From the NCBI RefSeq assembly GCF_020177335.1, contig NZ_JAIVMG010000009.1, positions 166,332 through 230,331 on the forward strand: 64,000 bases of DNA, given 5' to 3'. The notes beneath the pieces were generated by a model. The model worked only from the letters and a program-made list of their open reading frames with translations, ran no database searches and was not told the origin of the DNA. The position numbers and the translations under genes were made by a program. This stretch comes from Stappia indica. GTDB lineage: Bacteria > Pseudomonadota > Alphaproteobacteria > Rhizobiales > Stappiaceae. Shown here piece after piece: positions 43,227 through 52,880 of this stretch; the stretch's first letter is position 1; each line of letters begins with the position of its first letter.

Positions 43227-44282
43227 ATGCTCGACACGGTCCGGCGCAACGCCGAAACAGCGGATATCATTGAACGCATCTACGACACGCTCACCGGGGG
43301 CGGCACGCTGCGCCAATGCCTGGACCTGGTACGCGGCGCCACCGGGGCGATGGAGGTCACGCTGGAGATCGAGACGCGCGGGGCGAGCGTTCGCCATCGC
43401 TGCCTTTCCTCAAACGCGGCAGGGGGCTCCGACAACACGGCGATGGGGACGGACACGCGCGGCGCCCTGCTCGCCGCGACCAGCGCCTGGGTCACCGCAG
43501 AATGCGGCGATCCGCATGACGACCACTACCGCTTGCATCTGACCCCGAGCCATGATGGCGCGCCCTTTCCGGCCTCTCTTCAGGACCTTACCCAGGACCT
43601 GTTGCGGCACATCCGCCGCGCCCACCGGCTGGCCGCCCAGATCGACCGCTCGGAACAGGAGCGCAGCGTCTATTCGAGCACCCTCGACCGACTGGCCGTC
43701 GGCGCCATCTTCCTCGATGCGCAAGGCAAGGTGATCCACGCGACCCGGGTCGCCCGGGAGTTGATCGACAGCCGCGACGGGTTGCAGCTCCTGCGCGGCG
43801 GTCTGGCGGCGGCCGATGCGGCCGACAACCGGCTGCTGCAGACCGCCATTCGCGGCAAGCTGGACCAAGCCGCAGGCTCTCCCCGGCAACAGCCGCAAAC
43901 GCTGGTGGTCTCTCGCCCCTCGGGCGGGCGCGAGCTGGGCCTCATCGTTCACAGCCTGCGCTGCGCGCCGGAGGCGCCCGGCGGCTTTGCCACTGTCGTC
44001 ATGATCCGCGATCCGGACCGCAGCGGCGAGCCGGAGCGCGCCATCCTGCGCAATCTCTTCGCCATGACCGCCGCTGAAGCCGAGGTCGCCTGCAGCCTGA
44101 CCTCGGGCCTTTCGCTCGACGAAACAGCCCAGTCGCTGAACATCAGCCGTAACACCGCGCGCACCCATTTGCGCTCGATCTTTTCCAAAAGCGGCATCAG
44201 CCGCCAGACCGAACTGATGCGCCTGATGCTGAGCAGCGCGGCGGTGCTGGGCATGACACCGCTGGCCGGCCAGGAGGAGTGA
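43227..44282 (+). CDS. LuxR-type transcriptional regulator with PAS-like domain
   Basis: A 351-residue regulator. The C-terminal region (about 275-335) is a LuxR/GerE helix-turn-helix: MTAAEAEVACSLTSGLSLDE, then TAQSLNISRNTARTHLRSIF as the HTH. The middle part (about 150-215: LAVGAIFLDAQGKVIHATRV) has the pattern of a PAS domain for sensing small molecules. The N-terminal 130 residues are unassigned. GGGAGGA lies about 6 bases before the ATG. It is divergent from the thiolase gene and could autoregulate through the tandem 19-bp boxes. Its target genes are unknown. Confidence 0.85.
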   Translation: MLDTVRRNAETADIIERIYDTLTGGGTLRQCLDLVRGATGAMEVTLEIETRGASVRHRCLSSNAAGGSDNTAMGTDTRGALLAATSAWVTAECGDPHDDHYRLHLTPSHDGAPFPASLQDLTQDLLRHIRRAHRLAAQIDRSEQERSVYSSTLDRLAVGAIFLDAQGKVIHATRVARELIDSRDGLQLLRGGLAAADAADNRLLQTAIRGKLDQAAGSPRQQPQTLVVSRPSGGRELGLIVHSLRCAPEAPGGFATVVMIRDPDRSGEPERAILRNLFAMTAAEAEVACSLTSGLSLDETAQSLNISRNTARTHLRSIFSKSGISRQTELMRLMLSSAAVLGMTPLAGQEE

Positions 44283-44307
44283 GGCAAGGCCCCCCGCTCC
44301 TTGCGAA

Positions 44308-44334
44308 AGAAGGAACCGGCGCTCGCGCGCCGGC
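44308..44334 (-). terminator. Possible hairpin terminator between convergent genes
   Basis: CCGGCGC / GCGCCGG arms with a short loop; on the minus strand it is followed by TTCCTTCTTTC, a poor T tract. It lies between the convergent LuxR-type and DUF1348 genes. Confidence 0.4.
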
Positions 44335-44352
44335 CCCATTGGCAAGGGGGCC

Positions 44353-44817
44353 TCAGAGCCCCAGGTCGGACAGGCCCGGATGATCGTCGGGCCGCGTTCC
44401 CATCGGCCAGCGCATCACCCGGTCCTCTTCCTTGATCGGCAGATCATTGATCGATGCAAGGCGCCACCGCATCAGGCCGTCTTCATCAAACTCCCAGTTC
44501 TCGTTGCCATAGGAGCGGAACCAGTTTCCCTCAAGGTCGCACCACTCGTAGGCAAACCGCACGGCAATACGGTTGTCGGTGAAGGCCCAGAGCTCCTTGA
44601 TAAGGCGATACTCTCTCTCGCCTTCCCATTTCCGCGTCAGAAACGCTTCGATTGCCTCGCGGCCCTGGAGGAACTCGGACCGGTTCCGCCACAGGCTGTC
44701 GGGCGTGTAGGCCTGCGCCACTTTCGCAGGATTGCGCGAATTCCAGCCATCCTCGGCGGCACGCACCTTCTGGATTGCGGATTCCCTGGTGAAGGGCGGA
44801 AGGGGGGGACGGCTCAT
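44353..44817 (-). CDS. DUF1348 / NTF2-like (SnoaL fold) protein
   Basis: A 154-residue protein of the NTF2-like alpha-beta barrel type. [40 protein letters not shown], and [20 protein letters not shown] are standard for DUF1348. Members are often induced as part of small TetR-controlled stress operons, but an enzymatic activity is not established. The ATG at 44817 has AGGAG about 7 bases upstream. It is divergent from a TetR gene with shared operator-like boxes, so it is the probable target of that repressor. Confidence 0.85.
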   Translation of the reverse strand: MSRPPLPPFTRESAIQKVRAAEDGWNSRNPAKVAQAYTPDSLWRNRSEFLQGREAIEAFLTRKWEGEREYRLIKELWAFTDNRIAVRFAYEWCDLEGNWFRSYGNENWEFDEDGLMRWRLASINDLPIKEEDRVMRWPMGTRPDDHPGLSDLGL

Positions 44818-44928
44818 GATCTTCTCCTGTTTCATGTTCGTTTTGGACCCGCTTGCGGCCATCTGGCCGGAAGTGAAACGCCAGACGGTTGGATGCCGGA
44901 GCGCCGTGACCGGAAGGCTCTATGTTTA

Positions 44929-44940
44929 CCGATCGGTACA
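44929..44940. promoter_or_regulatory. TetR-type operator candidate A, TACCGATCGGTA
   Basis: A perfect 12-bp palindrome in the DUF1348 / tetR divergent gap, 112 bp from the DUF1348 start. Confidence 0.65.
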
Positions 44941-44957
44941 CTTTGCATCTCAGTAAC

Positions 44958-44973
44958 TGAACCGATCAGTTCA
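44958..44973. promoter_or_regulatory. TetR-type operator candidate B, TGAACCGATCAGTTCA
   Basis: Shares the ACCGATC core with candidates A and C; its outer TGAAC/GTTCA arms are also palindromic. Confidence 0.6.
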
Positions 44974-45088
44974 CTTAGTCAAGCGAAATAGTCGGCTGAA
45001 CTCGCTGAAAAACGAGACGCAGCCGATCATCATTCTGATTTTTCAGAGAAAAATTTTACACCTTGCGCCATGATCGGCTTACCAATAT

Positions 45089-45103
45089 GTACCGATCAGT
45101 TTC
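45089..45103. promoter_or_regulatory. TetR-type operator candidate C, overlapping the tetR leader
   Basis: GTACCGATCAGTTTC repeats the core of candidate B (ACCGATCAGT identical over 10 bases) only 16 bp before the tetR start codon, a position suited to autorepression. Confidence 0.6.
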
Positions 45104-45118
45104 AAAGGCAGGTGTATC

Positions 45119-45682
45119 GTGAGACCAACCAAACGCGACGAGCTGGTTCAACAGGCGCTGCAAGCGTTCTATCGCAACGGCTTTCAGGCGACCGGCATGG
45201 ACATGCTGGCTGCCGAAACCGGCATATCGAAAACGTCGATGTACAAGCACTTTCGCACCAAGGAGGATCTGATCCTCGCGGTGCTACGCCTGCGCGACGA
45301 GCATTTTCGAAACTGGCTCTATCGCCGGATGGAGGAATTGGCCGAGACGCCGCGACAGCAACTGATTGCCATGTTCGACGCGCTGGAAGAATGGTTCGCC
45401 GAGCCCGGCTACAGGGGGTGCATGTTCATCAAGGCATCCTCTGAATATCAGGACGCCAACCACCCCATTCACAAGCAGTCCGCCGAGCACAAGCGGATGC
45501 TTGAAATCCACATCACCGACCTCGCCCGGAAGGCGGGGTTACGGGATGCCGACGCGCTCGCCCGGCAATTGCTTCTTCTGAAGGAAGGGGCGATGGTCAC
45601 GGCCCATCTGGGCCATACGGCGAACCCGGCGCAAGATGCCAAGGCAGCGGCGATCCAACTGATCGAAGCTCACCGTCAATAG
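45119..45682 (+). CDS. TetR-family transcriptional regulator
   Basis: A 187-residue TetR protein. The HTH is MDMLAAETGISKTSMYKHFR preceded by FYRNGFQATG and followed by TKEDLILAVL. The ligand domain carries GCMFIKASSEY, a pattern of the AcrR-like group sensing small hydrophobic compounds. The start is GTG, chosen because the conserved N-terminus (RPTKRDELVQQAL) begins there. It is divergent from the DUF1348 gene and three boxes with the ACCGATC core lie between them. Confidence 0.87.
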   Translation: MRPTKRDELVQQALQAFYRNGFQATGMDMLAAETGISKTSMYKHFRTKEDLILAVLRLRDEHFRNWLYRRMEELAETPRQQLIAMFDALEEWFAEPGYRGCMFIKASSEYQDANHPIHKQSAEHKRMLEIHITDLARKAGLRDADALARQLLLLKEGAMVTAHLGHTANPAQDAKAAAIQLIEAHRQ

Positions 45683-45765
45683 GGTCTCCTGCCCGGCCAG
45701 GGCGGTTGCTCCCAAGACAACCGTTCTCTGGCCGGACCGAAGCGGACAAGGTTATGGCGCCGCCG

Positions 45766-46794
45766 CTAGCGCGCGCCCCAGGTGTCCGACAGGCGATAGC
45801 CCTCCGGCCAGGGATCGCTTGGGTCGAGCATGTGCTGGTGAATGCCGGTGACCCAGCCGCGTCCGGAAATCTGCGGCCGGATCGCCGGTAGTTCGCCCAC
45901 CCGGGTTTCCCCGAGAATACGCCCGGTAAAGGTCGAGCCGATCAGTGAGACCGCCGTCAGTTGGTCTTCAGGGCCCATCTGCCCGCGCGCCGCCAGCACC
46001 GCCATGCGCGCGCTCAGCGCCGTGCCGGTCGGCGAGCGGTCGATCTTGCCCGGGCGGATCGCCACCGCCGCGCCAGCGCGCAAGCCCTCGGCATCGCGGG
46101 TGACCGGACCGGCGAACAGACAGAAGGAAATGTGCTTCCAGTCGGGGTTTTCCGGGTGGTGAAAGCCCAGCGCTTCATTCGCCGCGGCGGTGATCTTCAC
46201 CCCCAGCCGCGCCATGTCATGCGCCTCGTCCGGCGTCAGCGCGAAACCGAGCGCCTGCGCATCCACGAAGACGAAGCTGTCGCCGCCATAGGCGGTGTCG
46301 ACGGTCAGGGTGCCAAGCCCCTCGACCTCCAGCGAGGCATCAAGCTCGGCGGCGAAACTCGGCAGGTTCTCAACGAAAATCCGCTGCGCCTTGCCGTCCG
46401 CGCATTCGGCCCGCACCTTGACCAGCCCGCCCGGCGCTTCCAGCACCAGCTCCGTCACCGGCTCGCTCATCGGCAGGATGCCGCCATCGAGCAGCACCGT
46501 CGAGACGCAGATCGAGTTCGATCCCGACATCGGCGGGGTGTCTTCCGGCTCCATGATGATGAAGGCGGCATCGGCGCGCGGATCCTTCGGCGGCACCAAC
46601 AGGTTGACATGGCGGAACACCCCGCCGCGCGGCTCGTTGAGCACGAAATTGCGCAAGGTCTCGTCCCTGGCGATCCAGCGGCTCTGTTCCCAGAGCGTGT
46701 CGCCCGGCGGCGGCGCGACACCGCCGACGATCACGTCGCCGACCTCGCCTTCGGCATGGGCGGAAATCACATGTACGGTCTTGCTGCTTCGCAT
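45766..46794 (-). CDS. Proline racemase family protein, likely trans-3-hydroxy-L-proline dehydratase
   Basis: A 342-residue member of the proline racemase family. At the first catalytic position it reads [10 protein letters not shown] (near residue 88), Ser in place of the Cys of MCGH; at the second it reads KIDRSPTGT (near 254), Thr in place of Cys. A Thr at the second position is known for trans-3-hydroxy-L-proline dehydratases, which need only one base to lose water. The Ser at the first position is less usual. It is last in the ABC importer / oxidase / epimerase / aconitase X operon, so a role in hydroxyproline breakdown is nearly certain, while the exact isomer is not. Confidence 0.82.
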   Translation of the reverse strand: MRSSKTVHVISAHAEGEVGDVIVGGVAPPPGDTLWEQSRWIARDETLRNFVLNEPRGGVFRHVNLLVPPKDPRADAAFIIMEPEDTPPMSGSNSICVSTVLLDGGILPMSEPVTELVLEAPGGLVKVRAECADGKAQRIFVENLPSFAAELDASLEVEGLGTLTVDTAYGGDSFVFVDAQALGFALTPDEAHDMARLGVKITAAANEALGFHHPENPDWKHISFCLFAGPVTRDAEGLRAGAAVAIRPGKIDRSPTGTALSARMAVLAARGQMGPEDQLTAVSLIGSTFTGRILGETRVGELPAIRPQISGRGWVTGIHQHMLDPSDPWPEGYRLSDTWGAR

Positions 46795-46819
46795 CTTGGC
46801 GTCTCTCAGTCGTGGTCTG

Positions 46820-48496
46820 TCAGGCGAGCCAGGCCGGCAGCGCGGCGGTCGCATGGCCGCTGACCGCCGCCTCGGCACAGTCGCGCAGGCTGCCGAACCG
46901 GACCGCGCGGCCGCACAGGCCCGGGGCGTAATGGGCGTATTTTCCGGAATTGGTCATCAGCACCCGGGCCTCCGGCGGGAACACCGGCTCGGAGATCGAG
47001 CACCAGCAAAGGTCGGCCACCACCTGCACGCCCGAGGCTTCGAGCCGGGCAAGGAGACCCTCCTCGCGTACCTTGGTCAGCACGTCCTGCCCCAGGGTGA
47101 CGATGACCGCCGTGTCGGGATTTCGAACCCGCCCGCCCAGGGACTGCGCCAGTGCCCGGCACTCGGCCAGCGAGAAATGCGGGCTGCCGAAGGCCACCAG
47201 ATCGACCGTGTCGTCGCCCTGGTTGAAGGTCTGCCAGACCCTGGCGAGATCGGCGCGGGTGATGCGGGTGCTATCGGCATCGGCGGCCACCGCCTCGCCG
47301 GCTTCCGGGGTCACGCCGGCCACATGCAGCATTGGCGCCGCCGATGTGGTGCCGAAGGCGGCGCAAAGCCCTTTCAGATCGTCTTCCGACGGTGCGGCTT
47401 CTTCCAGCCCCGTCAGCAGCGGGATCCGGTCGGGCGAAAGCTGTCCGGCCAGCCAGCCCAGCATCGGCCAGAGCGCATCGTCATACCCCTCCGGCAGCTC
47501 CACATGGATCACCCGCCGCGCGGCGCGGTTTTCCTGCAAGTAAACCCCGGACAGCGGCGCCCGCCCGGTCAGGGCGATGCACAGGTCGAGAAAATCCGGG
47601 TGCTTGACGCTGCGCGCGCCAAGCACGCTGTTGGCATAGATCACCGCGTTGGATTCCGCCCAGGCAATCGCCTCGCCCCGCGAGGGGGCTTCGGGCAGCA
47701 AATAGGGCGCGCAGGTGAAGCTGGGCCGGGCGCCCATGTCCACATAGGCCTGCGCCAGCCGTGCCGCCGGCTGGCCGAAGTCCGGCGCCACGCCTTGCGC
47801 GCACCAGTTGGCGAAATCCACGGAAATGGCGTTCATGGTGGTGGGGATCCGCACCCGCGCGCCCAATTCGACCATCGCCTCGGCAAAGCGCAGATTGGCG
47901 GGGCTTGCGTAGATGCAACCGTCGATATGGCCGCGGGTGACATCGGCGAGCCGGTCCGCTCCCTGCCCGGCGGCCATGGTGCAGATGATCTCCATGGCAA
48001 GCTGCACGGCCTGCCCTTCCTCCCCGGCCAGCATGGCGCGGTCGGTCTCGCTCAGCGCCAGTTTGGTGGGATCGAGCGGAACGAGCGGCACGGACAGCGC
48101 CCCGGCCTCGATCCGGTCGGGAAGAATCCGTGCGCTGGGGGCGGCGGCAAGCGCGTCGTAGTCTTCCGGCGCCAGCCGCACCACCGCCAGCGGCTTGCCG
48201 AACATGCGCCCGGCAATCAGCGCACCAAGCGTGAGGATGTCCTCGGCCTCGCGAAACACCAGCGCCGCCGGCGCGTGGCCGTTCAGCGCCAGCTCCAGCA
48301 AGACGCCGCTGCCGGTGCAGGAGCCCCGGCTGGTCGGCATCATCACCACCTTGCCGGCCAGCGACTGGCCGCACAGCGGGTGATGCGCGTCGATCACCCG
48401 GCCCGTCGCCGGATCGACACCGCCCCAGAAGCTCAAGCCTTCGGAAAAGGCCAGCACCGGCCCTTCGGCCTCGGCGGGAACGAAAAGAGAGCCCAT
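46820..48496 (-). CDS. Aconitase X, probable cis-3-hydroxy-L-proline dehydratase
   Basis: A 558-residue AcnX protein with the small (DUF126-like) domain at the N-terminus and the large (DUF521-like) domain after about residue 145. [19 protein letters not shown] in the small domain and [53 protein letters not shown] segments and VADLCWCSI in the large domain are the conserved active-site regions. Bacterial fused AcnX of this kind dehydrates cis-3-hydroxy-L-proline to pyrroline-2-carboxylate, the substrate of the Ldh2-type reductase at 58643. The ATG at 48496 is chosen as it precedes the conserved start; one at 48529 overlaps the upstream gene. Confidence 0.87.
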   Translation of the reverse strand: MGSLFVPAEAEGPVLAFSEGLSFWGGVDPATGRVIDAHHPLCGQSLAGKVVMMPTSRGSCTGSGVLLELALNGHAPAALVFREAEDILTLGALIAGRMFGKPLAVVRLAPEDYDALAAAPSARILPDRIEAGALSVPLVPLDPTKLALSETDRAMLAGEEGQAVQLAMEIICTMAAGQGADRLADVTRGHIDGCIYASPANLRFAEAMVELGARVRIPTTMNAISVDFANWCAQGVAPDFGQPAARLAQAYVDMGARPSFTCAPYLLPEAPSRGEAIAWAESNAVIYANSVLGARSVKHPDFLDLCIALTGRAPLSGVYLQENRAARRVIHVELPEGYDDALWPMLGWLAGQLSPDRIPLLTGLEEAAPSEDDLKGLCAAFGTTSAAPMLHVAGVTPEAGEAVAADADSTRITRADLARVWQTFNQGDDTVDLVAFGSPHFSLAECRALAQSLGGRVRNPDTAVIVTLGQDVLTKVREEGLLARLEASGVQVVADLCWCSISEPVFPPEARVLMTNSGKYAHYAPGLCGRAVRFGSLRDCAEAAVSGHATAALPAWLA

Positions 48497-48509
48497 CGGT
48501 ATCGGCCTT

Positions 48510-49517
48510 TCAGGTGACGACAAAGCCATGCGCGAAGGGGTCGCGCTCGTCGATGAAGATGGTGTTGAAGCCGGTTACCCGCGCCCAGCCGGCGATCGAC
48601 GGCACGATGGCCGGACGGCCCGCCACCTCCGTCGTCGCCTCGACCCGGCCGCGAAACAGCGAACCGATGATGCTTTCATGGACGAAATCGTCCCCCGGCT
48701 TCAGCTTGCCCTTGGCGGCGAGCTGCGCCATCCGCGCCGAGGTGCCGGTGCCGCAGGGCGAGCGGTCGATGGCCTTGTCGCCATAAAAGACCGCATTGCG
48801 CGCATGGGCCTCAGGGTCGCGCGGCGTGCCGGTCCACAGAATGTGGCTGAGACCGTTGATTGCCGGATGCTCGGGGTGAACGAATTCGTATTTCGCATTC
48901 AGCGCCGCGCGCAGTCTCGGGCTCAGCCCGATCAACTCGGAAGCGGAGAAATCCGCCATGTCGCGGAAGTTCTTCTGCGGCTCGACAATGGCGTAGAAAT
49001 TGCCGCCATAGGCCACATCGACGGCAATCTCGCCCAAACCCTCGACCTCGGCGGTCAGGCCTTCGGCATGAAGGAAGCCCGGCACATTCGTCAGCCGCAC
49101 TTCCTCGACGAACCGGCCTTCCTGGGTGTAGCGCACATCGACCCGACCGGCCGGCGTCTCCAGCCTGAGCGTGCCCGGGGTTTGCGGGCGGATCAGACCG
49201 TTTTCCAGAGCGATGGTCACGGTGCCGATGGTGCCATGCCCGCACATGGGCAGACAGCCCGAGGTCTCGATGAACAGCACCGCGATGTCGCAATCCTCGC
49301 GGGTCGGCGGGTAGAGGATTGCCCCCGACATCTGGTCATGGCCGCGCGGCTCGAACATCAGGCCGGTGCGGATCCAGTCGTATTCGGCCAGAAAATGCGC
49401 ACGCTTTTCCAGCATGGTCGCACCGCGCAGCATCGGCGCGCCGCCGGTGACAAGTCGCACCGGATTGCCGCAGGTATGCCCATCGATGCAGGGAAAGGTG
49501 TATTGGGTCATTTTCAC
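48510..49517 (-). CDS. 4-hydroxyproline 2-epimerase
   Basis: A 335-residue proline racemase family enzyme with both catalytic Cys: [10 protein letters not shown] near residue 92 and [13 protein letters not shown] near 252. [13 protein letters not shown] at the N-terminus is typical of 4-hydroxyproline epimerases. It converts trans-4-hydroxy-L-proline to cis-4-hydroxy-D-proline, the substrate of the D-amino-acid oxidase encoded next to it. Contrast with the Ser/Thr variant two genes downstream shows that the family has been duplicated and specialised within the operon. Confidence 0.92.
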   Translation of the reverse strand: MKMTQYTFPCIDGHTCGNPVRLVTGGAPMLRGATMLEKRAHFLAEYDWIRTGLMFEPRGHDQMSGAILYPPTREDCDIAVLFIETSGCLPMCGHGTIGTVTIALENGLIRPQTPGTLRLETPAGRVDVRYTQEGRFVEEVRLTNVPGFLHAEGLTAEVEGLGEIAVDVAYGGNFYAIVEPQKNFRDMADFSASELIGLSPRLRAALNAKYEFVHPEHPAINGLSHILWTGTPRDPEAHARNAVFYGDKAIDRSPCGTGTSARMAQLAAKGKLKPGDDFVHESIIGSLFRGRVEATTEVAGRPAIVPSIAGWARVTGFNTIFIDERDPFAHGFVVT

Positions 49518-49547
49518 CTCAGAACAACGCCTTGGGGAATCCGGGCC

Positions 49548-50774
49548 TCAGGAAAACCGCCCCGGAGAAAACGGCGCCAGGTCAATGGCGGGTGCCTGCC
49601 CGGTCAACAGATCGGCAACGAGGGCCGCCGTGCCGGTCGATTGGGTCAGGCCCAGATGGCCATGACCGAAGGCGCAGATCACATCCGGCCGACCGGGCAA
49701 GGGGCCGATGGCCGGCAACGTGTCCGGCAGCGAGGGGCGGAACCCCATCCACTGCGTCCCGCCGGAAATGTCGAGCCCGGGCAGGAACTCGGCTGCCTTC
49801 TTCAGCATGGCGTCGGCGCGGGCATAGTTCGGCGGCAGCTCCAGTCCGCCCAGTTCCACCGCGCCGCCCACCCGCAGCCCCGAGCTCAGCCGCGAAATGA
49901 CGAACCCATGACCGCCAAAAGTCACCTGCATGCGCAGATCGAAGGCGCCAGCGGGCAAGGTGGTGTTGTAGCCTCGTTCGGTCTCAAGCGGGATGCGCAC
50001 CCCGGCGGTGCGCGCCAGACGATGCGAATAGGCGCCCGCCGCCAGAACGACCTGACCGGCTCTCTCGCCGGCGCTCGTCTTCACCCCGCCCGGCACCAGA
50101 GCCTCGACCTCGGCGATCTCGATCTCGCCGCCCCCGGCACGGAACCTTTCGGCCAGCGCCAGCGTATAGTCCTTGGGATCGGCAATCGACTGCCAGCCGG
50201 GAGTGAAGGTGGCATGGGTAAAGCGCGGCGACAGACCCGGCTGATAAGCGGCGATCTCCTCCCCCTTCAGGTGGCGGAAGGCGATGCCTTCTTCCTCACG
50301 CGCCTGCCAGCCGGGCAGCGAGGCACGGAACTCCCGCTCGCCCTCATAGACTTGCAGCTGGCCGTCGCGGCGCAGCATGTCGGCAAGCCCGGCCCGATCG
50401 AGGAACGGTTCGAGCGATGCCTGCGAGACGCGCATCATTTCGGTCTGCGCCGCCGTCGAGGCGCGCACCTGCGCCGGCCAGCTCGCCCGCCAGAAGCGCC
50501 ACATCCAGGGCAGGATGCGCAAGGCGTAGGCCGGACGGATGCTGAGCGGCCCAAGCGGGTCGAGCAGCCATTTCGGCGCCTGCCGGATGATCCGCGGCGA
50601 GGCCAGCGGCAGGATGTCGGAAAAGGCGAAGGCCCCCGCGTTTCCCGCCGAAGCGCCGGCCGCCGGCCCCTCCCGGTCGATCACCCGCACGGACAGACCT
50701 CGCGCCTGCGCCTCCAGCGCCGCGGACAGACCGACAACCCCGGCACCGACGACAATCACCTCCCGCGGTGCCAT
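49548..50774 (-). CDS. FAD-dependent D-hydroxyproline oxidase/dehydrogenase (DadA/DAO fold)
   Basis: A 408-residue D-amino-acid dehydrogenase-type flavoprotein. VVGAGVVGLSAALEAQARG binds FAD at the N-terminus, VVLAAGAYSHRLA is the ATG-like motif and GHGHLGLTQSTGTAALVADL closes the flavin site. Single-subunit enzymes of this type oxidise cis-4-hydroxy-D-proline to pyrroline-4-hydroxy-2-carboxylate. The neighbouring epimerase supplies the D-isomer. The start overlaps the stop of the ABC ATPase gene (TGATG); a GTG one codon upstream is possible. Confidence 0.88.
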   Translation of the reverse strand: MAPREVIVVGAGVVGLSAALEAQARGLSVRVIDREGPAAGASAGNAGAFAFSDILPLASPRIIRQAPKWLLDPLGPLSIRPAYALRILPWMWRFWRASWPAQVRASTAAQTEMMRVSQASLEPFLDRAGLADMLRRDGQLQVYEGEREFRASLPGWQAREEEGIAFRHLKGEEIAAYQPGLSPRFTHATFTPGWQSIADPKDYTLALAERFRAGGGEIEIAEVEALVPGGVKTSAGERAGQVVLAAGAYSHRLARTAGVRIPLETERGYNTTLPAGAFDLRMQVTFGGHGFVISRLSSGLRVGGAVELGGLELPPNYARADAMLKKAAEFLPGLDISGGTQWMGFRPSLPDTLPAIGPLPGRPDVICAFGHGHLGLTQSTGTAALVADLLTGQAPAIDLAPFSPGRFS

Positions 50775-51496
50775 CACCGGACACTCGACAGGAATTTCCG
50801 CGTCTCTTCATGCTGCGCATTGCCGAAGATCTGCTCAGGGGGACCGATCTCGGCCATCACCCCCTTGTGGAAGAACGCGACCCGGTTCGACACGTCCCGG
50901 GCAAAGCTCATCTCATGGGTGACGCAGATCATGGTCATGCCTTCGTCGGCCAGCATCTTCAGCGTGTCCAGAACCTCGCCCACAAGCTGCGGATCGAGCG
51001 CGGAGGTCACCTCGTCGAACAGCATGTAGTCGGGCGACATGGCAAGGGCGCGGGCAATCGCCATGCGCTGCTGCTGACCGCCCGACAGCCGGCCGGGATA
51101 GACATTCAGCTTTTCGGCAAGCCCCACATGGGTGAGATGCTTGACGGCGATCTCTTCCGCCTCTTGCCGCGACAAGCCCTTCACCTTGCGCGGTGCCAGC
51201 GTCACGTTCTCAAGAACGGTCAGATGCGGAAAGGCATTGAACTGCTGGAACACGATGCCGATCTTGCGACGCAGCTTGTTCAGATCGGTGGTCTTGGCAT
51301 GGACCTCGATGCCATCGACGAGGATGCGGCCGCTGTTGATCGGCTCCAGCCCGTTGATGCAGGTCAGGAGGGTCGACTTGCCCGAGCCCGAGCCACCGAT
51401 CACCGACACCACCTCGCCCTTGTCGACGGTCAGGTTGATGCCCTTCAGAACTTCCAGAGCTCCGAAGGATTTGTGCACGTTTTCGATCTCAATCAT
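50774..51496 (-). CDS. Polar amino acid ABC transporter ATPase
   Basis: A 240-residue GlnQ/HisP-type ATPase: Walker A GGSGSGKSTLL, signature LSGGQQQR, Walker B YMLFDEVTSALDP and switch His in VTHEMSF. It energises uptake with the two permeases encoded immediately upstream. The start overlaps the permease stop by 8 bp. Cargo is inferred to be hydroxyproline from the operon's enzymes. Confidence 0.92.
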   Translation of the reverse strand: MIEIENVHKSFGALEVLKGINLTVDKGEVVSVIGGSGSGKSTLLTCINGLEPINSGRILVDGIEVHAKTTDLNKLRRKIGIVFQQFNAFPHLTVLENVTLAPRKVKGLSRQEAEEIAVKHLTHVGLAEKLNVYPGRLSGGQQQRMAIARALAMSPDYMLFDEVTSALDPQLVGEVLDTLKMLADEGMTMICVTHEMSFARDVSNRVAFFHKGVMAEIGPPEQIFGNAQHEETRKFLSSVR

Positions 51497-52142
51497 TCTC
51501 TTGCCACCTTTTCTCCAGCCGACCGCCAAGCCGTGCGATGGGAAAACTCAGGGCGAAATAGATCGCGCCGGCAATCAGCAGGATGAACATCGGCTCCTGC
51601 AGGCGCGTCACGAGGATCTGGCTGGCACGCAGCAGCTCGATGATGCCCAGCCACAGGACCAGCGCGCTGTCCTTCATTACCCCAAGGGTCAGGCCGATCC
51701 AGCTCGGCAGGCCGACGCGCAGTGCCATCGGAAAGACGATCTGCGTCATGTCCTGCCCCCAGGTCAGCCCCAGCGACCGCGCCGCCCGGCGCGTCACCGG
51801 CGGCACCGCCTCGATGGCGCCGCGCACGATCTCCGTGCAATAGGCCGAGGTGTAGAGCGCCAGCACGATGCAGGAGGTGACAAAGGGGGAGAACTGCAAG
51901 CCGGCAATCGCCTGAGAGGCGTTGGCCAGGATCAGCTGGATCAGCAGCGGCACCGACCGGAACACATCCAGCACGAAGGTGAGCGGCAGCACCGCCCAGG
52001 GGCTGACATGGCTGCGCAGGACGCCGAACAAAAGGCCCAGCACCGTGCCGCCCACCACCGCGAAGGCGGTGACCGACAGCGTCACTCCGGCCCCCTTGAG
52101 GAGGAACAGAAGGTCGTTGAAACTCAAAGCGGTATCAAACAT
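51489..52142 (-). CDS. Polar amino acid ABC permease 2
   Basis: A 217-residue HisM/GlnP-type permease with five membrane helices. The coupling motif is EAVPPVTRRAARSLGLTWGQ (EAA loop) followed by VFPMALRVGLPSWIG. It pairs with the permease encoded upstream. Confidence 0.9.
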   Translation of the reverse strand: MFDTALSFNDLLFLLKGAGVTLSVTAFAVVGGTVLGLLFGVLRSHVSPWAVLPLTFVLDVFRSVPLLIQLILANASQAIAGLQFSPFVTSCIVLALYTSAYCTEIVRGAIEAVPPVTRRAARSLGLTWGQDMTQIVFPMALRVGLPSWIGLTLGVMKDSALVLWLGIIELLRASQILVTRLQEPMFILLIAGAIYFALSFPIARLGGRLEKRWQEND

Positions 52143-52154
52143 CGCCTCTCCCCC

Positions 52155-52820
52155 TCAGTACCGGAACAAACGCCAGGCGGCGAGCCGCGCGGCAAACATC
52201 ACCGCCTTGGCGATGCAGTAGTAGAGCGCGCCCGCCAGAGCGAAGAGCTCGAAGGTCCGGAAGGTGCGCGCATTGAGGTCCTGCGTCACCCCGGTCAGAT
52301 CCGTGCTCATGCCCACGGTGACGCCGAGCGAGGTCATCAGGATTGCCCAGACCATCTGGTTGGTGGTCGGCAGGAAGGCGATGCGGAACATCTGCGGCAG
52401 GACGATCAGGCGAAACGCCATCACCTGCCCCATGCCCAGCGAGCGGCCGGCGCGCACCTGGGTCGCGGGGATCGCCCGCAAGGCCCCGCGAAAGGTCTCG
52501 CATAGGTACCCGGCGTTGTTGAAGGTGATCCCGGCCAGGAGCGCCACATAGGGGCTGAGGTAGATCCCGAAGGATCCCAGACCGAAATGCGCCATGTAGA
52601 TCTGGAACAGCGCCGGGGTGTTGCGCGCCACCTCGACCCAGGCCGTCGCCGGCCATCGCAGCCAGGGCGAATGGGCATTTCGTGCCACCGCCAGCAACAC
52701 GGCGATGGTTACGCCGATCACCATCGACAGAACGGCGATCTGCATCGTGACCAGCGCGCCGTCCAGCATCTGCGGCAGCGCACGAAAGGCCTGCCGCCAT
52801 TGAAAGGTGTATTCAAACAT
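52155..52820 (-). CDS. Polar amino acid ABC permease 1
   Basis: A 221-residue HisQ/GlnP-type permease with five helices and the EAA-like loop ALRAIPATQVRAGRSLGMGQ. It follows a 20-bp perfect inverted repeat in the leader behind the binding-protein gene and precedes the second permease by 12 bp. Confidence 0.9.
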   Translation of the reverse strand: MFEYTFQWRQAFRALPQMLDGALVTMQIAVLSMVIGVTIAVLLAVARNAHSPWLRWPATAWVEVARNTPALFQIYMAHFGLGSFGIYLSPYVALLAGITFNNAGYLCETFRGALRAIPATQVRAGRSLGMGQVMAFRLIVLPQMFRIAFLPTTNQMVWAILMTSLGVTVGMSTDLTGVTQDLNARTFRTFELFALAGALYYCIAKAVMFAARLAAWRLFRY

Positions 52821-52850
52821 CCTGCGCCCCGCTATCGGCTCGCGTTGGGC

Positions 52851-52870
52851 GGGGGGGCAGCTGCCCCCCC
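52851..52870. repeat. Perfect 20-bp palindrome between binding-protein and permease genes
   Basis: GGGGGGGCAG / CTGCCCCCCC. In RNA it forms a very stable stem-loop with no following U tract. Such structures between a binding-protein gene and permease genes protect the upstream message and let the binding protein be made in excess. Confidence 0.7.
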
Positions 52871-52880
52871 TTTTCCCGGA

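Noticed and set aside
46295..51029. Plus-strand frames of 740 and 833 codons opposite the AcnX, epimerase and oxidase genes
   Set aside because: All minus-strand genes here have clear catalytic motifs; the plus frames show none and span several gene ends.
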